Assembly: GCF_041435115.1 (NCBI RefSeq)
Contig: NZ_CP108046.1
Span: 9,424,001 to 9,488,000, forward strand
Length of the DNA stretch: 64,000 bases
Direction: 5' to 3'
Source: Streptomyces sp. NBC_00289
GTDB lineage: Bacteria > Actinomycetota > Actinomycetes > Streptomycetales > Streptomycetaceae
Shown here: positions 22,979-31,275 of the stretch, one piece after another
Position numbering within the stretch: position 1 is the first letter of the stretch
How the letters are laid out: each line of letters opens with the position of its first letter
Program-made: the position numbers and the translations under genes
Notes under the pieces: model-generated
Told to the model about the DNA's origin: nothing
Database searches by the model: none
What the model saw: the letters and a program-made list of their open reading frames with translations, nothing else

Positions 22979-25900
22979 CAGCGTGTTCCTTCCGCAGTCA
23001 CGGGTACGGCAGAGGCGCCGCCGTCGGCGAGTTGGCCGCGCAGGTATGCGACGAGGTCGGCCACGGTGCGCAGGCTGGCGAGCAGGTCCTCGATCGGGAG
23101 TTGGCCCAGCTGCGGCAGCGCGTCCTCGATACGCGTCTTGAGTTCCATGACCCGGATGGAGTCGAAGCCCAGGTCCTCGTGCAGCCGGTCGTCGTCGTGC
23201 ACCTGCCGCGGGTCGTGGCCGCCGATCCGGCACACCAGACGGCGTGTCAGGGCGTCGAGGGAGTCGGGGACGTCGCCCGCCGGCACCGGCGGGCGCCGCT
23301 CCCCGTGGTCCGCGCCGCTGGGTACCGCGGTGGTGTCCGTGTCGAGGGGGACGGCCGGCGCGGACGATTCGGGTCCTGCCGGGGCGGCTCCGGAGCGCCA
23401 GGAGCGAAACGACTCGTCGAACAGGTACGGCGGCAGCCGACGGGGAACCCGGTCCGTGTCGGCGTACAGCAGGTTCCAGTCCGGTGTGAGACCGGCGCAC
23501 CACAGTTCCCCGAACAGCTGCTGGGGGCGGTGGCCGGGGGCGTGCTCGCCGGGGTGCGCGCTGTGCAGGCTCACCGCGTGGCCTCCGTCGGCCCGCAGTC
23601 GCGACAGCAGCGGGGTCAGCACGGCGCGCGGGCCGATCTCCACCACATGGGTGACGCCGGAGGCCAGGAGCGCGCCGGCGGCCTCGGCGAACCGAACCGG
23701 CTCGGTGATCTGCCGTGCCCAGTAGTCGGCGTCCATGGTCTCCTCGCCGGTCAGTCCTCGGCCGTGCACGGTCGAGAAGACCGGGAGCGCGGGGCGCCGG
23801 TCGGACACCTCCGCGCACTCCCGGCGGAACTCCTCGACCACGGGCCGCATCAGCGGCGAGTGGAAGGCATGGGAGACGGCCAGCCGGCGTACCGGCACTC
23901 CGCGCTCGCCCAACAGCGCCTCCAGCGAGCTCAGTTCGGCGAGGTCGCCGGAGACCACCGTGCCGCGCGGGCCGTTCACCGCGGCGACGGAGAGCCGCTC
24001 CCGCCCCGCCAGCAGCAGTTCCACTTCCGCGGCTTCCAGGCTCACCGCGAGCATTCCGCCGTCCTCGGGCAAATCGTCCATCAGAGCCCCGCGCCGGGCC
24101 ACCAGCCGTGCCGCGTCGGCCGGGTCCAGCGCCCCGGCCGCGCACGCGGCGGCGAACTCCCCGATGCTGTGGCCGATCACGGCCGACGGGATGATCCCGG
24201 CCTCGGTCAGGGTGGCGGCCAGTGCGTAGCCGACGGCGAACAGGGCGGGCTGGGCCAGCCGGGCGCGGGCCGCGTCGGCGTCGCCGTCGAGTACCGCATC
24301 GCGCACGGATGTGTGGACGTGCGGGGCGAGCAGCTTGTCGATCTCGTCGAGGTGGTGTGCGTAGGCGGGGCACGAGCGGTACCACGACGCGGTCATCCCA
24401 GGGTGCTGTGATCCCTGCCCCGTGAACGCGAACGCCACCGAGGGCCCCCGGCGCCCGCCGTCCGCCCGAGCGGTCTGCTCCGCGCGTTCCGCGGCCCTGC
24501 GCAACTCTGCGATCAGGGCGGGCAGATCGGCCGCGGACGCGGCTGCTCGGTACGGCATCCGCGACTTGACGCGGTTGCTGGTCCAGCACAGCTGGGCCAG
24601 CTGGCTCTCGGGGCGGCGGGCCAGCGCGTCGGCCTGCGCCAGCAGATTGGCGCGCAGCCGCTCGGGGGTGCGGGCGGAGAGGGTGAACACGCCCGGCGCC
24701 GGGTGCCGGCCGTGGTGGACGGAGCGGGGTGCGGAGGCCAGTACCGCGTGGGCGTTGCTGCCGCCCATGCCGAAACTGCTGACCGCGGCGTGCACGGTGC
24801 CAGACGGCAGCCTCAGCGGCGATTTGAGCAGGGACAGCCGGCGCCCGGGCAGGTCCAGCTTCGGGTTCTCGTCGTCGGCGAAACGGCTCGGTGGCACCGT
24901 GCGGTGGTGCAGTGCGAGGACGACCTTGATGAGCCCCGCGATCCCGGCCGCGCCCTCCGCGTGTCCGAAGTTGCTCTTGACCGAGCCGAGCGCGACGCTG
25001 CCGCCACTGCGGCCACTGGTCAGCTCACCGAGCGCCTGGGCCTCGATGAAGTCGCCGAGCAGGGTTCCGGTGCCGTGCGCCTCGATGAAGCGGATGTCGT
25101 CGGCGGTGACGCCGGCCCGCCGCCACACGGACTCGATCAGCTGTTGCTGCGCGAAGCGGTTGGGCGCGGTGATGCCGTTGCTGCGCCCGTCCTGGTTGAT
25201 TCCGGTCTCCTTCAGCACGGCGTACACCGGCTGGCGGTCCGCCAGCGCGTCGCTGAGCCGGCGCAGCACGAGCACCGCCACGCCCTCGGCCCGGCCGATT
25301 CCGTCGGCGGCGGCGCTGAAGGGCTTGCAGCGGCCGTCCGGTGCCGAGAGTCCGGCCTGTGTGTAGAAGATGTTGATGACCGGCGTCATGATCAGGTTGG
25401 TGCCGGCCGCGAGCGCGTGGTCGCACTCTCCCGCGCGCAGTGAGTTCACCGCGAGGTGGACGGCGACCAGCGAGGAGGAGCAGGCCGTGTCCACCGCCAG
25501 GCTGGGGCCTTTGAGGTCGAGGTGGTAGGAGACGCGGTTCGCGCCCATGAAGTAGCCGTTGCCGGAGCCGTGGCGGGCGGTGATCCGGTCGTAGTCGGCG
25601 AGTTGCAGGAACGCCCACTCGTTGGCCATCACGCCGACGAACACGCCGGTGTCGGTGCCGGCCAGGTCCTGCGGGGCGAGCGCGGCGTCCTCGATGGCCC
25701 GCCACGAGCTCTGCAGCAGCAGCCGCTGCTGGGGGTCCATGGCGGCGGCCTCGCGCGGTGCGATCCCGAAGAAGCCGGGGTCGAAGGCGTCGGGGTCGGT
25801 GATGAAACCGCCGCGCACGGTGTTGCTGCGGCCCGCCGGCCGGGCCTCGGGGGCGGTGTGCGCGGCATCCGGCACGGCGGCGTGATGGCGGTCGGCGTCC

Positions 25901-26031
25901 CAGCGCTCCCGGGGCACCCGCTGGGTGCCGTCACGCCCGTCCATGAGGAGCGACCAGTACTCCTGGGCGTCGCGGGCACCGGGGAAGCGGCAGTCCAGGC
26001 CGACGACCGCGATGGGTTCGCGTACGGTCAT
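22978..26031 (-). CDS. Type I polyketide synthase, single non-reducing module KS-AT-ACP
   Basis: A 1017-residue single module. The KS has DTACSSS (Cys184), EAHGTGT (His319) and KSNFGH (His357). The AT has GHSIGE (Ser622) and AFHS at 722-725, the signature for malonyl-CoA. The ACP has LGFDSIRVMEL (Ser958). There is no KR, DH, ER or TE domain, so one cycle would give a beta-ketoacyl-ACP. That is the substrate needed for a 3-acyl tetronate, fed by the FAAL-loaded ACP upstream. It starts by ATGA overlap with that ACP gene. Confidence 0.95.
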   Translation of the reverse strand: MTVREPIAVVGLDCRFPGARDAQEYWSLLMDGRDGTQRVPRERWDADRHHAAVPDAAHTAPEARPAGRSNTVRGGFITDPDAFDPGFFGIAPREAAAMDPQQRLLLQSSWRAIEDAALAPQDLAGTDTGVFVGVMANEWAFLQLADYDRITARHGSGNGYFMGANRVSYHLDLKGPSLAVDTACSSSLVAVHLAVNSLRAGECDHALAAGTNLIMTPVINIFYTQAGLSAPDGRCKPFSAAADGIGRAEGVAVLVLRRLSDALADRQPVYAVLKETGINQDGRSNGITAPNRFAQQQLIESVWRRAGVTADDIRFIEAHGTGTLLGDFIEAQALGELTSGRSGGSVALGSVKSNFGHAEGAAGIAGLIKVVLALHHRTVPPSRFADDENPKLDLPGRRLSLLKSPLRLPSGTVHAAVSSFGMGGSNAHAVLASAPRSVHHGRHPAPGVFTLSARTPERLRANLLAQADALARRPESQLAQLCWTSNRVKSRMPYRAAASAADLPALIAELRRAAERAEQTARADGGRRGPSVAFAFTGQGSQHPGMTASWYRSCPAYAHHLDEIDKLLAPHVHTSVRDAVLDGDADAARARLAQPALFAVGYALAATLTEAGIIPSAVIGHSIGEFAAACAAGALDPADAARLVARRGALMDDLPEDGGMLAVSLEAAEVELLLAGRERLSVAAVNGPRGTVVSGDLAELSSLEALLGERGVPVRRLAVSHAFHSPLMRPVVEEFRRECAEVSDRRPALPVFSTVHGRGLTGEETMDADYWARQITEPVRFAEAAGALLASGVTHVVEIGPRAVLTPLLSRLRADGGHAVSLHSAHPGEHAPGHRPQQLFGELWCAGLTPDWNLLYADTDRVPRRLPPYLFDESFRSWRSGAAPAGPESSAPAVPLDTDTTAVPSGADHGERRPPVPAGDVPDSLDALTRRLVCRIGGHDPRQVHDDDRLHEDLGFDSIRVMELKTRIEDALPQLGQLPIEDLLASLRTVADLVAYLRGQLADGGASAVPVTAEGTR

Positions 26032-26363
26032 GAGGGGTCCCGGCGGTGCTCGGCCCTGTCGGCCAGGAGTTCTGCGAGGTGGTCGGCGAGCGCGTGGACG
26101 GTCGGGAAGTCGTAGGCGACGGTGGGGGCGACGGCGAGCCGGTGGCGCTCCTCGATCTCTCCGCAGAGGCTGATCGCTGTGACCGAGTCGATGCCGTAGT
26201 CCGCGAGCGGGGTGTCGGGGTCGATCTCGTGGGGTGCCCGGTGCAGGTGGAAGGCCACCCGCTCGGTCAGCCACTCCTCGAGGTCGTGGTCGCCGTCCTG
26301 CGGCAGGAAGCCGTTCAGGGGGCGGGGGGACGGCGCGGTACGTGTTCCGGGGGCGAGGCTCAT
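26028..26363 (-). CDS. Stand-alone acyl carrier protein (FAAL partner)
   Basis: 111 residues with one PP-binding domain: LADYGIDSVTAISLCGEIEE carries the Ser. A 30-residue N-terminal extension precedes it. It lies between the FAAL and the PKS and overlaps the PKS start by ATGA. It most likely accepts the fatty acyl group from the FAAL and hands it to the KS. The sequence type (YGIDSV, PTVAYDFPTVHALA) is that of polyketide loading ACPs. Confidence 0.92.
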   Translation of the reverse strand: MSLAPGTRTAPSPRPLNGFLPQDGDHDLEEWLTERVAFHLHRAPHEIDPDTPLADYGIDSVTAISLCGEIEERHRLAVAPTVAYDFPTVHALADHLAELLADRAEHRRDPS

Positions 26364-26380
26364 GACGTGCTTCTCTCTTC

Positions 26381-26461
26381 GGGTCTCGAGGGCGGATCTC
26401 GAAGCGGATCTCGGTGGCGGGTCTCGGTGGTGGGTCTCGGTGACGGACGCCGGGGCGGATC
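26381..26461. repeat. 12-13-bp imperfect tandem repeats between FAAL and ACP genes
   Basis: Six to seven imperfect copies of a GGGTCTCGGTGG / GGATCTCGAAGC-like unit fill the 98-bp spacer, the only sizeable gap in the nine-gene operon. The function is unknown; it could be slippage-born spacer. Confidence 0.6.
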
Positions 26462-28297
26462 TCAGGGACGGGTCGACCCGGCGGCGGTGGGCTCGGCGGC
26501 GGTGGGCTCGGGCGCCGGGCCCGGTGCGGGCAGCAGGGCGGCGACCGCGGGTTGCAGGCGCTGGTGCAGCACGGGCAGGGCGCCGTCCAGGAACAGCCGC
26601 CGCATGAGCGTGCGCTGCGTCTTGCCGCTGGTGGTCTTACGGATCACTCCCTGCCGTACGAACACCACGTTCACGGCCGCCAGTTGGAACTGGCGGCTGA
26701 GCAACGCCTGTACCGAGGAGGCGAGTGCGGCCAGGGACTCCGCGTCACCGCCGGCCCGGGCCCTGATCTCCTGCACCACGACCACGTGGGCGCGGTCGGA
26801 GCTCTCGTCGGTGACACCGAACACCGCGCCGCCGCCACGCCGGAACGCCTCACCGGACTCCTGGACGGCCTGCTCGATGTCCTGCGGATAGAGGTTGCGG
26901 CCGTGCTGGATGAGCATCTCCTTGATGCGCCCGGTGACATACAGCTGTCCGTCGAGCAGCGCCCCGAGGTCGCCGGTGCGGAAGTGTCCGGCCCGGCCGT
27001 CCGCCGTCGCCGCCTGGAAGGTCTCGGCGGTGAGCGCGCTCCGGTTCCAGTAGCCGGCGGCCACCGACGGGCCACGCAGCCAGATCTCACCGACCTGCCC
27101 GCTGGGCAGTTCGCGCAGGGTCATCGGGTCCACGATCAGGATCTCGGTGTCCTTCGGGCGGCCGCAGCTGACCAGGGTGCGGCTGGGCCGGTCGGTGCGG
27201 GTGGGCCGCAGTTCGTCCTGCTCCAATGCCTGGGCGTCGACGGTGAGTTCCAGGTATGGCGCGTCGGGGTCGTCGCCGGACACCAGCAGCGTGTTCTCGG
27301 CCAGGCCGTAGCAGGGCAGTACGGCCTCGGGGCGCAGTCCGTTGCCCGCGAAGCGCCGGATGAAGGCGCGCAGGGTGTCGGCGCGCACCGGCTCGGCACC
27401 GTTGAGCGCCACCCGCAGGCTGGAAAGGTCCAGCCCCGCCGACTGCTCCTCGCTCACGCGCCGTACGCACAGTTCGTAGCCGAAGTTGGGGGAGGCGGTG
27501 CCCTCCACGCGGTAGTCGTGGATCATGCGCAGCCAACGGCTGGGCTGCTTGACGAACGAGATCGGCGACATCTGCACACTCGTCCCGCCCACCCACAGCG
27601 GCTGCAGTGTCATGCCGATGAGCCCCATGTCGTGGTAGAGCGGCAGCCAGCTGCCCGCCACGACGCCCTTCGGTGTCTTCATGGCCGAGCGGATGGCCTC
27701 CTGGTTGGCGGCGAGGTTGGCGTGGGTGACCATCACGCCCTTGGGCTCACTGGTGGAGCCCGAGCTGTACTGGAGGAAGGCCATGTCGCCGCCGCGCACC
27801 TTCGGCGGGGTCCACAGGTCGGGGTCGACGCCGTCGTCCTCGCCCGGGCCGGTCGCCAGGCACGCCACGTCCTGCTCCCCGGAGGCGACCAGCCAGGCAC
27901 CGATGGCCTGCCGGTACTGGGGCAGGGTCAGGACCGCGCCCACCTTGGCGTCCTGCAGGATGCCGCTGACCCGGGCCAGTCGTTCGCCGGGCTCGTCGGG
28001 CAGCGGGGCCGGGATGGCGGTGCGGCCGGCGTAGAAGCAGCCCAGGAAGGCCGTGACGAAGTCCAGGGTCGGCGGATAGAGCAGCAGGACCGGGCGTGAA
28101 GGGTCGCCCTTGGAGGCGTGGCGCAGCCGGGCGGCCACGACCCGGGCCCGCCGGTCCAGTTCCGCATAGCTGAGCTCCTCGGGTCGCATGCCCAGGCCGT
28201 CCTCGTGCAGGTACACGAAGGCGGCGCGGTCGGGATGGTGGTCGGCGCCGGTGCGTACGGCGTCCGTCAACGTTCGGGGATCAGGCTGGTGCGGCAC
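26462..28297 (-). CDS. Fatty acyl-AMP ligase (FAAL)
   Basis: A 611-residue ANL enzyme of the FadD32/FAAL group. It activates a fatty acid as acyl-AMP and transfers it to a carrier protein rather than to CoA. Visible motifs are FLQYSSGSTSEPKGVMVTH, SWLPLYHDMGLIG (typical of FAALs), PCYGLAENTLLV, HFRTGDLGALLDGQLYVTGR and the C-terminal Lys in KTTSGKTQR. Start is GTG with AAAGGA upstream. It is the first gene of the nine-gene operon and shares a promoter region with the divergent PPTase; a 15-bp palindromic site lies 50 bp upstream. Confidence 0.94.
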   Translation of the reverse strand: MPHQPDPRTLTDAVRTGADHHPDRAAFVYLHEDGLGMRPEELSYAELDRRARVVAARLRHASKGDPSRPVLLLYPPTLDFVTAFLGCFYAGRTAIPAPLPDEPGERLARVSGILQDAKVGAVLTLPQYRQAIGAWLVASGEQDVACLATGPGEDDGVDPDLWTPPKVRGGDMAFLQYSSGSTSEPKGVMVTHANLAANQEAIRSAMKTPKGVVAGSWLPLYHDMGLIGMTLQPLWVGGTSVQMSPISFVKQPSRWLRMIHDYRVEGTASPNFGYELCVRRVSEEQSAGLDLSSLRVALNGAEPVRADTLRAFIRRFAGNGLRPEAVLPCYGLAENTLLVSGDDPDAPYLELTVDAQALEQDELRPTRTDRPSRTLVSCGRPKDTEILIVDPMTLRELPSGQVGEIWLRGPSVAAGYWNRSALTAETFQAATADGRAGHFRTGDLGALLDGQLYVTGRIKEMLIQHGRNLYPQDIEQAVQESGEAFRRGGGAVFGVTDESSDRAHVVVVQEIRARAGGDAESLAALASSVQALLSRQFQLAAVNVVFVRQGVIRKTTSGKTQRTLMRRLFLDGALPVLHQRLQPAVAALLPAPGPAPEPTAAEPTAAGSTRP

Positions 28298-28346
28298 AGA
28301 CAGTCCTTTCTGCGATCGGGGACCGGTGCGGCACGGAACCTCTGGG

Positions 28347-28361
28347 AGGCACCGAGTGCCA
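28347..28361 (-). promoter_or_regulatory. Palindromic site upstream of the FAAL operon
   Basis: Read toward FAAL it is TGGCACTCGGTGCCT (dyad GGCAC-N3-GTGCC). An identical site in matching orientation precedes the divergent PPTase. Two identical sites, one per gene, indicate a shared regulator. Confidence 0.6.
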
Positions 28362-28502
28362 ACCGGTGGGCTCAGCCTTTAGGTGCGGTGAAAAGGCGAC
28401 GTAAAGCGGAAATTGGTGCGCACGTCACGGGTTTGGGGTTCCGTGGACGGCCGCCGCCGCAGCGGATACAACGGTGAGTGCACGGAACGGGACAGTCAGT
28501 GC

Positions 28503-28517
28503 TGGCACTCGGTGCCT
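28503..28517 (+). promoter_or_regulatory. Palindromic site upstream of the PPTase gene
   Basis: TGGCACTCGGTGCCT, identical over 15 bp to the site before the FAAL operon, lies 24 bp before the PPTase ATG. Confidence 0.6.
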
Positions 28518-28541
28518 TTCGATGCGACGAAGGAGGCCGTG

Positions 28542-29573
28542 ATGACGGATGCGGACAGGGCATGGGAGGGGGAGCCGGGACCCGGGGAGCGCGCGCCCCA
28601 CGGGAGTCCGCCGCCCGGGAGGCGCGGGCCCGACGGGAGCCCGCCGACCGGGGATCGGGCCGCCGACGGCAGCCCGCAGCCCGGGCATCCCGGCTCCGAC
28701 GGGACCCCGCCGACCGGGGATCGGGCCGCCGACGGCAGCCCGCAGCCCGGCCATCCAGCCTCGGACGGGACCCCGCCGCTCGGGGATCGGGCCTCCGAGG
28801 GAAGCCCGCTCGCGGTGGCCCTGTCACCCGCGGCCGGTCGGCGCGCGCTCCAGGAGGCCGTGCGGCGCCACGGCTACGCGGTCTGCTACGGCCGGCTCGA
28901 CGACTGGGGCGGGGAAGCGGGCGCCGAACCCGACGTACGCGAGATGCTCGGTCCGGACTGGCCCCGCTACCGCACGGCCCGTGAACCCCTCGTACGGGCA
29001 CGCCTGCTGGGCTCCCGACGCCTGCTGCGGTACGCCGTAGCCGTCGCGAGCGGGATCGAACCGGACCGGGTGGCCGTGGGCCGCGACGGCCGTGGCCGGC
29101 CCTTCCTGCACCGGCCCGCCGGGCTGGACGTGGGCATCAGCCATACGACGGACATGCTGGTGGTCGCGGTCGCCCGCGGCCGCCGGATCGGGGTGGACGT
29201 CGAGGCGTCGGACCGCCCTCTGCTGGCGGCCGGACTCGCCGAGAGGTTCTGCCACCCGCGGGAACTGGCGGAGTTGCGCGGACTGCCGCCCGCCGAGCGG
29301 AATCTGCGGCTGGTACGCCTGTGGACCCTGAAGGAGGCGTACACGAAGGCTCTCGGCGTGGGCCTGGCACACGACTTCTGCCGTCTGCGCCCGCGACGCG
29401 GGCCTCGGGACGACAGCTGGCGGCTGGGCCGGACGGCACCTGGCTGGCTCCTGCGCTGCGACCGGGTCGAGGGGGGCTTTCTGATCGCCAGCGCGCTCGG
29501 CCCGCGAGACGGGCGGGACGACGGGACACCGGAGGAGGGCAATCGAGTCAACCATGTATCGATACACCGTTGA
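28542..29573 (+). CDS. Sfp-type 4'-phosphopantetheinyl transferase with repeat N-terminus
   Basis: A 343-residue PPTase that would attach phosphopantetheine to the carrier proteins of this locus. The Sfp signatures are GRGRPFLH, DVGISHTTDMLVVAVA, RIGVDVEA and LWTLKEAYTKALGVGL (Mg and CoA-binding acidic residues present). The ATG has a strong GAAGGAGG site, so the N-terminal 100 residues are part of the gene. They are a Pro/Gly/Asp-rich tail with three 22-residue repeats (34-99), unusual for a PPTase. The stop codon lies inside the long palindrome that controls the next operon. Confidence 0.92.
   Translation: MTDADRAWEGEPGPGERAPHGSPPPGRRGPDGSPPTGDRAADGSPQPGHPGSDGTPPTGDRAADGSPQPGHPASDGTPPLGDRASEGSPLAVALSPAAGRRALQEAVRRHGYAVCYGRLDDWGGEAGAEPDVREMLGPDWPRYRTAREPLVRARLLGSRRLLRYAVAVASGIEPDRVAVGRDGRGRPFLHRPAGLDVGISHTTDMLVVAVARGRRIGVDVEASDRPLLAAGLAERFCHPRELAELRGLPPAERNLRLVRLWTLKEAYTKALGVGLAHDFCRLRPRRGPRDDSWRLGRTAPGWLLRCDRVEGGFLIASALGPRDGRDDGTPEEGNRVNHVSIHR
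28641..28838 (+). repeat. 66-bp in-frame tandem repeat, 3 units
   Basis: Three copies start at 28641, 28707 and 28773, the first two nearly identical and the third diverged. They encode about PPTGDRAADGSPQPGHPGSD per unit in the PPTase N-terminal tail. Confidence 0.88.
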
Positions 29574-29580
29574 CTCGATT
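29541..29580. promoter_or_regulatory. 40-bp nested palindrome, TetR-type operator
   Basis: The outer arms AATCGAGTCAAC and GTTGACTCGATT are perfect 12-bp inverted repeats. The centre TGTATCGATACA is itself a perfect 12-bp palindrome. The dyad covers the -35 of the exporter promoter and the PPTase stop codon. It is the likely operator of the TetR at 31276. Confidence 0.8.
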
Positions 29581-29598
29581 GCTGCGCGGGTCTAGCTT
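29570..29598 (+). promoter_or_regulatory. Promoter of the exporter operon
   Basis: TTGACT (29570-29575) and TAGCTT (29593-29598) have 17-bp spacing. The -35 is inside the right arm of the long palindrome. Confidence 0.65.
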
Positions 29599-29662
29599 CG
29601 AAGGACACGGCACAAGAACGGCACCGGCTCACGACCCCTCTTCCTTCCGAGGAGCGGAACCC

Positions 29663-31270
29663 GTGACAACTCAGCCCCGCCTCAAGCACGCCGAGCAGCT
29701 CCCGCAGTCCGTCCACCCGCACCGGTGGCGTGTCCTCGCGGTCCTGCTGGTGAGCCTCTTCCTCGTCGTCCTGGACACGTCGATCCTGAACGTGGCCCTC
29801 AAGACGCTCGCCGAGCCGGCACCCGCCGGCCTCGGGGCCACGCAGAGCGAGCTGCAGTGGTCGATCGACTCCTACACCCTCGTCTTCGCCGCCCTGCTCT
29901 TCACCACCGGCGTCCTCGCCGACCGCTGCGGCCGCAAACGCACACTGCTGGCCGGACTGGTCGTCTTCGGCGGCTGCTCCCTGTGGTCCGCCCACGCCCA
30001 CAGCGCCGGCGAACTGATCGTCGCCCGGGCCGGACTGGGGGTGGGCGGCGCGCTCGTGCTGCCCGCCACCCTCGCGATCATCGTGGCCGTCTTCCCGCCC
30101 GCCGAACGCGCCAAGGCCATCGGCGTCTGGGCCGGAGCGGCCGGGCTCGCCGTCGCCCTGGGGCCCATCACCGGCGGCGCCCTGCTCGAACGGTTCTGGT
30201 GGGGCTCGGTGTTCCTGATCAACCTGCCCATCGTCGTGATCGGCGCCCTCGCCGCCCTGTTCGTCGTACCGGAGTCCCGGGACCCCCGGCGCACCGGATT
30301 CGACCCGGTCGGCGTCGCCCTCTCCATCGCGGGGCTGACCGTCCTGGTGTACGGCGTGATCAAGGGCGGCGAATCGGACGACTGGGCCGACGCCAGGGTC
30401 TGGGGACCGATCCTCGCCGGCCTGGCGGTACTGGCGCTCTTCACCCTGTGGGAACGCCACTCCGCACGCCCCGCGCTGGACCTCGCCCTGTTCCGCAACC
30501 GCCGCTTCTCCGCCGCCGTGACCGTGATCGGCCTGATCTTCTTCGCCCTGCTCGGCGCGACCTTCTTCCTGGTCTTCTACCTGCAGAGCGTGCGGGGGTG
30601 GAGTCCGCTCGAAGCCGGCTGCCTGCTGCTGCCCCTGGCCGTGGCCCAGTTGGCGTTCTCGCCCCCGGCCACGCTCGCCGCCAAGCGCATCGGGGCGCGG
30701 CCGGTGTGCACCGGCGGCATGTTGCTGACCTCGCTGGCGTTCCTCGTCGTGGCCACCGTCGACCAGCACACCGAGGTCTGGGTCATCGAGTCCGTGCTGT
30801 TCGTGATGGGCGTCGGCATCGCCTGCGTGATGCCCCCCGCGACATCCGCCGCGATGTCCGCCGTGGCCCAGGACCGGGCCGGCACCGGGGCGGCGGTCAA
30901 CACCACCTTCCGGCAGGTGGGCGGCGCCCTCGGGGTCGCGGTCCTCGGCTCGGTGCTCTCCGTCGCCTACCGCTCCCGCATCGACGACCACCTCGCGCCG
31001 CTGCCCGCCCCGCTCCGCGACACCGCGCAGGAGTCCGTCGCTGCCACCCTCACCGTCGCCGAGAAACTGGGAGCGCCCGGCTCCGCGCTCGCGGCCCGCG
31101 CCGTCGACGCGTTCGTGTCGGCCATGCACCTCACGGCTCTGGTCGCCGCAGGTGTCACCTTCGCCGGGGCCCTCGTCTGCCTCCTGCTCCTGCCCTCCCG
31201 TACGGCCGCCGGGCTCCCCGGCGCCGAGGAGGCCACCGCCGCCAAACAGGTCCACACCACGGAGGTCTGA
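29663..31270 (+). CDS. DHA2-family (EmrB/QacA-like) MFS exporter
   Basis: A 535-residue drug/H+ antiporter with about 14 membrane segments. Motif A is GVLADRCGRKRTLL, the DHA motif is LVVLDTSILNVAL in TM1, and motif C-like GPITGGALLERFWWGSVFLIN is in TM5. It would export the product of the adjacent pathway or a related lipid. Start is GTG with GAGGAGCGG upstream. It is first in a three-gene operon with its TetR and a hydrolase. Confidence 0.92.
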   Translation: MTTQPRLKHAEQLPQSVHPHRWRVLAVLLVSLFLVVLDTSILNVALKTLAEPAPAGLGATQSELQWSIDSYTLVFAALLFTTGVLADRCGRKRTLLAGLVVFGGCSLWSAHAHSAGELIVARAGLGVGGALVLPATLAIIVAVFPPAERAKAIGVWAGAAGLAVALGPITGGALLERFWWGSVFLINLPIVVIGALAALFVVPESRDPRRTGFDPVGVALSIAGLTVLVYGVIKGGESDDWADARVWGPILAGLAVLALFTLWERHSARPALDLALFRNRRFSAAVTVIGLIFFALLGATFFLVFYLQSVRGWSPLEAGCLLLPLAVAQLAFSPPATLAAKRIGARPVCTGGMLLTSLAFLVVATVDQHTEVWVIESVLFVMGVGIACVMPPATSAAMSAVAQDRAGTGAAVNTTFRQVGGALGVAVLGSVLSVAYRSRIDDHLAPLPAPLRDTAQESVAATLTVAEKLGAPGSALAARAVDAFVSAMHLTALVAAGVTFAGALVCLLLLPSRTAAGLPGAEEATAAKQVHTTEV

Positions 31271-31275
31271 ACCGC

